This document shows positions 6,140 to 7,650 of a DNA stretch of 7,650 nt, in pieces. Location: contig JAGQIB010000070.1 in NCBI GenBank assembly GCA_020431545.1, positions 1-7,650 of the forward strand. The letters run 5' to 3'. A program made the position numbers and the translations under genes. Position 1 is the first letter of the stretch. Each line of letters starts with the position of its first letter. The stretch comes from Gemmatimonadota bacterium (GTDB lineage Bacteria > ARS69). The notes below the pieces were generated by a model. That model was not told the origin of the DNA. It did no database searches and saw only the letters and a program-made list of their open reading frames with translations.

Positions 6140-7650
6140 CTACTTCGCGACCTCCTCCTCGGCTTTCGCCTCCGCGATCACTTTTTCCTGGAGCTCGCGC
6201 GGGAGCTCCTCGTAGTGCGAGAACTTGCGTTCGAAACGGCCGCGCCCCTGCGTCATCGAGCGAAGATCCATCGCGTAGCGCTGCATCTCGGCCGCGGGAA
6301 TCTGCGCGTGGATCACCTGATCGCCGGCGTCGGCCTCCATGCCCTGCACGCGCCCGCGTCGCTGCGAAACGTCGCCCATGACGTCGCCCATGTAGTCCTG
6401 CGGAATCACCACGGTGACGTCCATGTACGGCTCCAGGATCGTGGGCTTCGCCTCGCGGGCCGCCTGGCGGTAGGCCATGGATCCCGCGATCTTGAACGCC
6501 GCTTCCGACGAGTCCACCGCGTGGTAAGAGCCGTCGAACAAGGTGCACTTGAAGTCCACCATCGAGTAGCCCGCGATCGCTCCGCGCGGCATCGCCTCGC
6601 GGATGCCCTTCTCCACCGCGGGGATGAACCGACCCGGGATCACGCCGCCCACGATCGCGTCCACGAACTCGAACCCCTGCCCCTCCGGCAGCGGCTCGAT
6701 GCGGAGGTGGACGTCGGCGAACTGGCCGCGACCGCCGGTCTGCTTCTTGTGCCGGTAATGGCCGTCGGCCGGGGTCGTGATCGCCTCACGGTAGGGAATC
6801 CGCGCCGGGGCCAGGTCGACGTCGATGCCGTAGCGGTCGTGCAGACGCCGGAAGATGACGTTCAGGTGCAGGCTGCTCATGCCCGAGGCGATGGCCTCGT
6901 TGGTGATCGGATCCCGGTGGACCGAGAAGGTCGGGATCTCCTCATCCAGCTTGTGCAGGGCCTCGCTGATCTTGGTCTCGTCGGAGCGCGACTTGGGCCG
7001 GACCGCGACGCTCGCCATCGGCTTCGGGAAGGAGATCTTGCCCAGATATCCCGAGTGCTCGTAGGAGGCGATGGTGTCGCCGATGTGCAACGAGTCGATC
7101 TTGGTGAGGGTGACGATCTCGCCGGCGACCGCGTCGTCGCCGGTCACCTGGTCCTTGCCCATCGGCAGCAGGATGTGCCCCATCTTCTCCTTGCGACCGC
7201 CCTCCGCGTGATAGAAGAAGTCGCCGGCATGAATGTGTCCGGTGACGATCTTCACGTAGGCGATCTTGCCGACGTGACGGTCGATCTGCAGCTTGAAGAC
7301 CTGACCGAGGAAGGGAGCGTCGAAGCTGATCTCCACCTCGCCCTTGACCTGGGTGCAGGCGCGATCCTCGTAGACCTTCTCCTTGCCGCGGTAGGCGGTG
7401 TTGGGAAAGAAGTCGACGATGGCGTCGAGCACGTCATGGGCGCCGATGTTCTTCTCCATCGAGGTGAACAGGATCGGCACCAGCTTGCCGTCCAGCACGG
7501 CCTTGATGAAGCAGCGCTTGAGGTCCTCCTTGCAGATCTCCTCGCCCTCGAGGTAGCGGGTCATGATGTCGTAGTTGGTCTTCTCGCAGCCGAGGTCGAG
7601 GAAGAGGACGGCGCCCACGTTCGGGTGGTCGGCGTAGTTGGCGAGCGTGC
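6140..7650 (-). CDS. fusA: Elongation factor G-like protein (EF-G2 type), 5' end beyond window
   Basis: EF-G-family GTPases move tRNAs and mRNA through the ribosome. Residues are numbered from V1 at 7618; ten further codons reach the window edge. The last part of the G domain is present (YLEGEEI 22-28 to DFFPN 69-73, with the G5 loop as TSMEKN 52-57). Domain II follows (about 80-190), then domain III (195-275, GMSSLHLNVIF), domain IV (276-395, HKKQTGGRGQF 290-300, and GSYHAVDSSEAAF with the translocation-tip H366) and domain V (396-485, YMGDVMGDVSQRRGRVQGME). The HKKQ form and overall style fit the EF-G2 (elongation factor G-like) subgroup better than the ribosomal-operon EF-G; fusA is used as the family symbol only. 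The stop is TAG at 6142-6140. G1-G4 motifs are not in the window, and the 25 or so residues at the right edge do not look like EF-G. Confidence 0.9.
   Translation of the reverse strand, partial: TLANYADHPNVGAVLFLDLGCEKTNYDIMTRYLEGEEICKEDLKRCFIKAVLDGKLVPILFTSMEKNIGAHDVLDAIVDFFPNTAYRGKEKVYEDRACTQVKGEVEISFDAPFLGQVFKLQIDRHVGKIAYVKIVTGHIHAGDFFYHAEGGRKEKMGHILLPMGKDQVTGDDAVAGEIVTLTKIDSLHIGDTIASYEHSGYLGKISFPKPMASVAVRPKSRSDETKISEALHKLDEEIPTFSVHRDPITNEAIASGMSSLHLNVIFRRLHDRYGIDVDLAPARIPYREAITTPADGHYRHKKQTGGRGQFADVHLRIEPLPEGQGFEFVDAIVGGVIPGRFIPAVEKGIREAMPRGAIAGYSMVDFKCTLFDGSYHAVDSSEAAFKIAGSMAYRQAAREAKPTILEPYMDVTVVIPQDYMGDVMGDVSQRRGRVQGMEADAGDQVIHAQIPAAEMQRYAMDLRSMTQGRGRFERKFSHYEELPRELQEKVIAEAKAEEEVAK
6151..6159 (-). 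promoter_or_regulatory. Strong Shine-Dalgarno for yebC
   Basis: The complement reads GAGGAGGAGG about eleven bases before the yebC ATG, inside the codons for the EEEV tail of the EF-G-like protein. It is the strongest ribosome binding site in the window. With the zero-gap TAGATG junction it suggests efficient initiation independent of the upstream gene. Confidence 0.7.
7574..7650 (-). other. UxaA/GarD-like segment in frame with the EF-G-like protein
   Basis: The reading frame upstream of the EF-G homology encodes TLANYADHPN followed by VGAVLFLDLGCEKTN. In EF-G this position should hold an amphipathic helix of the type LVEAVAEADDALMEKYLEGE. What is seen instead matches the conserved HPN-x-x-x-V-x-x-x-x-LGCE block of the altronate/galactarate dehydratase family (GarD, as I recall it, has NPNFGGEVMVVSLGCEKLQ). 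Homology to EF-G starts at about Y16-L23 (YDIMTRYL). The frame is open through the join. This could be a true fusion, a recombination scar or an assembly join; the identification rests on memory of the motif, not on a search. Confidence 0.55.

Noticed and set aside
1..7650. tRNA, rRNA, CRISPR, insertion sequence or attachment site
   Set aside because: Scanning showed no cloverleaf-like sequence, direct-repeat array, transposase or terminal inverted repeat; coding density leaves almost no room for them.

Overview
The window is a gene-dense, high-GC stretch (by eye roughly two thirds G+C) of a bacterial chromosome. All nine recognisable genes lie on the minus strand, so transcription runs from position 7650 down to 1. 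Reading with transcription, the order is: an elongation factor G-like gene (5' end outside the window), yebC, ruvC, ruvA, ruvB, queA, tgt, yajC, def, and the first 38 codons of fmt. No RNA genes, mobile elements, CRISPR arrays or factor-independent terminators were seen, and the largest non-coding gap is 58 bases.

Layout: 7650-6140 is the EF-G-like protein (domains II-V plus the last part of the GTPase domain). 6139-5378 is YebC. 5375-3183 holds the complete RuvC-RuvA-RuvB Holliday junction resolution set. 3145-978 holds QueA and Tgt, two enzymes of queuosine tRNA modification. 981-628 is YajC, the small membrane partner of SecDF. 628-1 carries peptide deformylase and the start of methionyl-tRNA formyltransferase, which act at opposite ends of the N-formyl-methionine cycle. 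Most junctions overlap by 1 or 4 bases or are nearly abutting, so the set looks like one long, translationally coupled transcription unit for translation, tRNA modification, secretion and recombination repair. In E. coli the same genes sit in separate operons (yebC/ruv, queA-tgt-yajC-secDF, def-fmt). Here they are joined, and def-fmt follows yajC where secDF would be expected.

Organism: an uncultured-type, high-GC Gram-negative bacterium is plausible. The joined ruv-queA-tgt-yajC-def-fmt order and the protein style recall Gemmatimonadota, Eisenbacteria or Krumholzibacteriota-like lineages. This is an impression from memory, not a search result.

The most unusual signal is at the right edge. 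The reading frame that becomes EF-G is preceded, in frame, by about 25 residues that do not look like an EF-G GTPase domain. They resemble the conserved HPN...LGCE motif of the altronate/galactarate dehydratase (UxaA/GarD) family. This is either a genuine fusion that replaces most of the GTPase domain or an assembly chimera. A second small curiosity is a 12-codon micro-ORF that exactly bridges the ruvB stop and the queA GTG start. The remaining genes are ordinary housekeeping genes.
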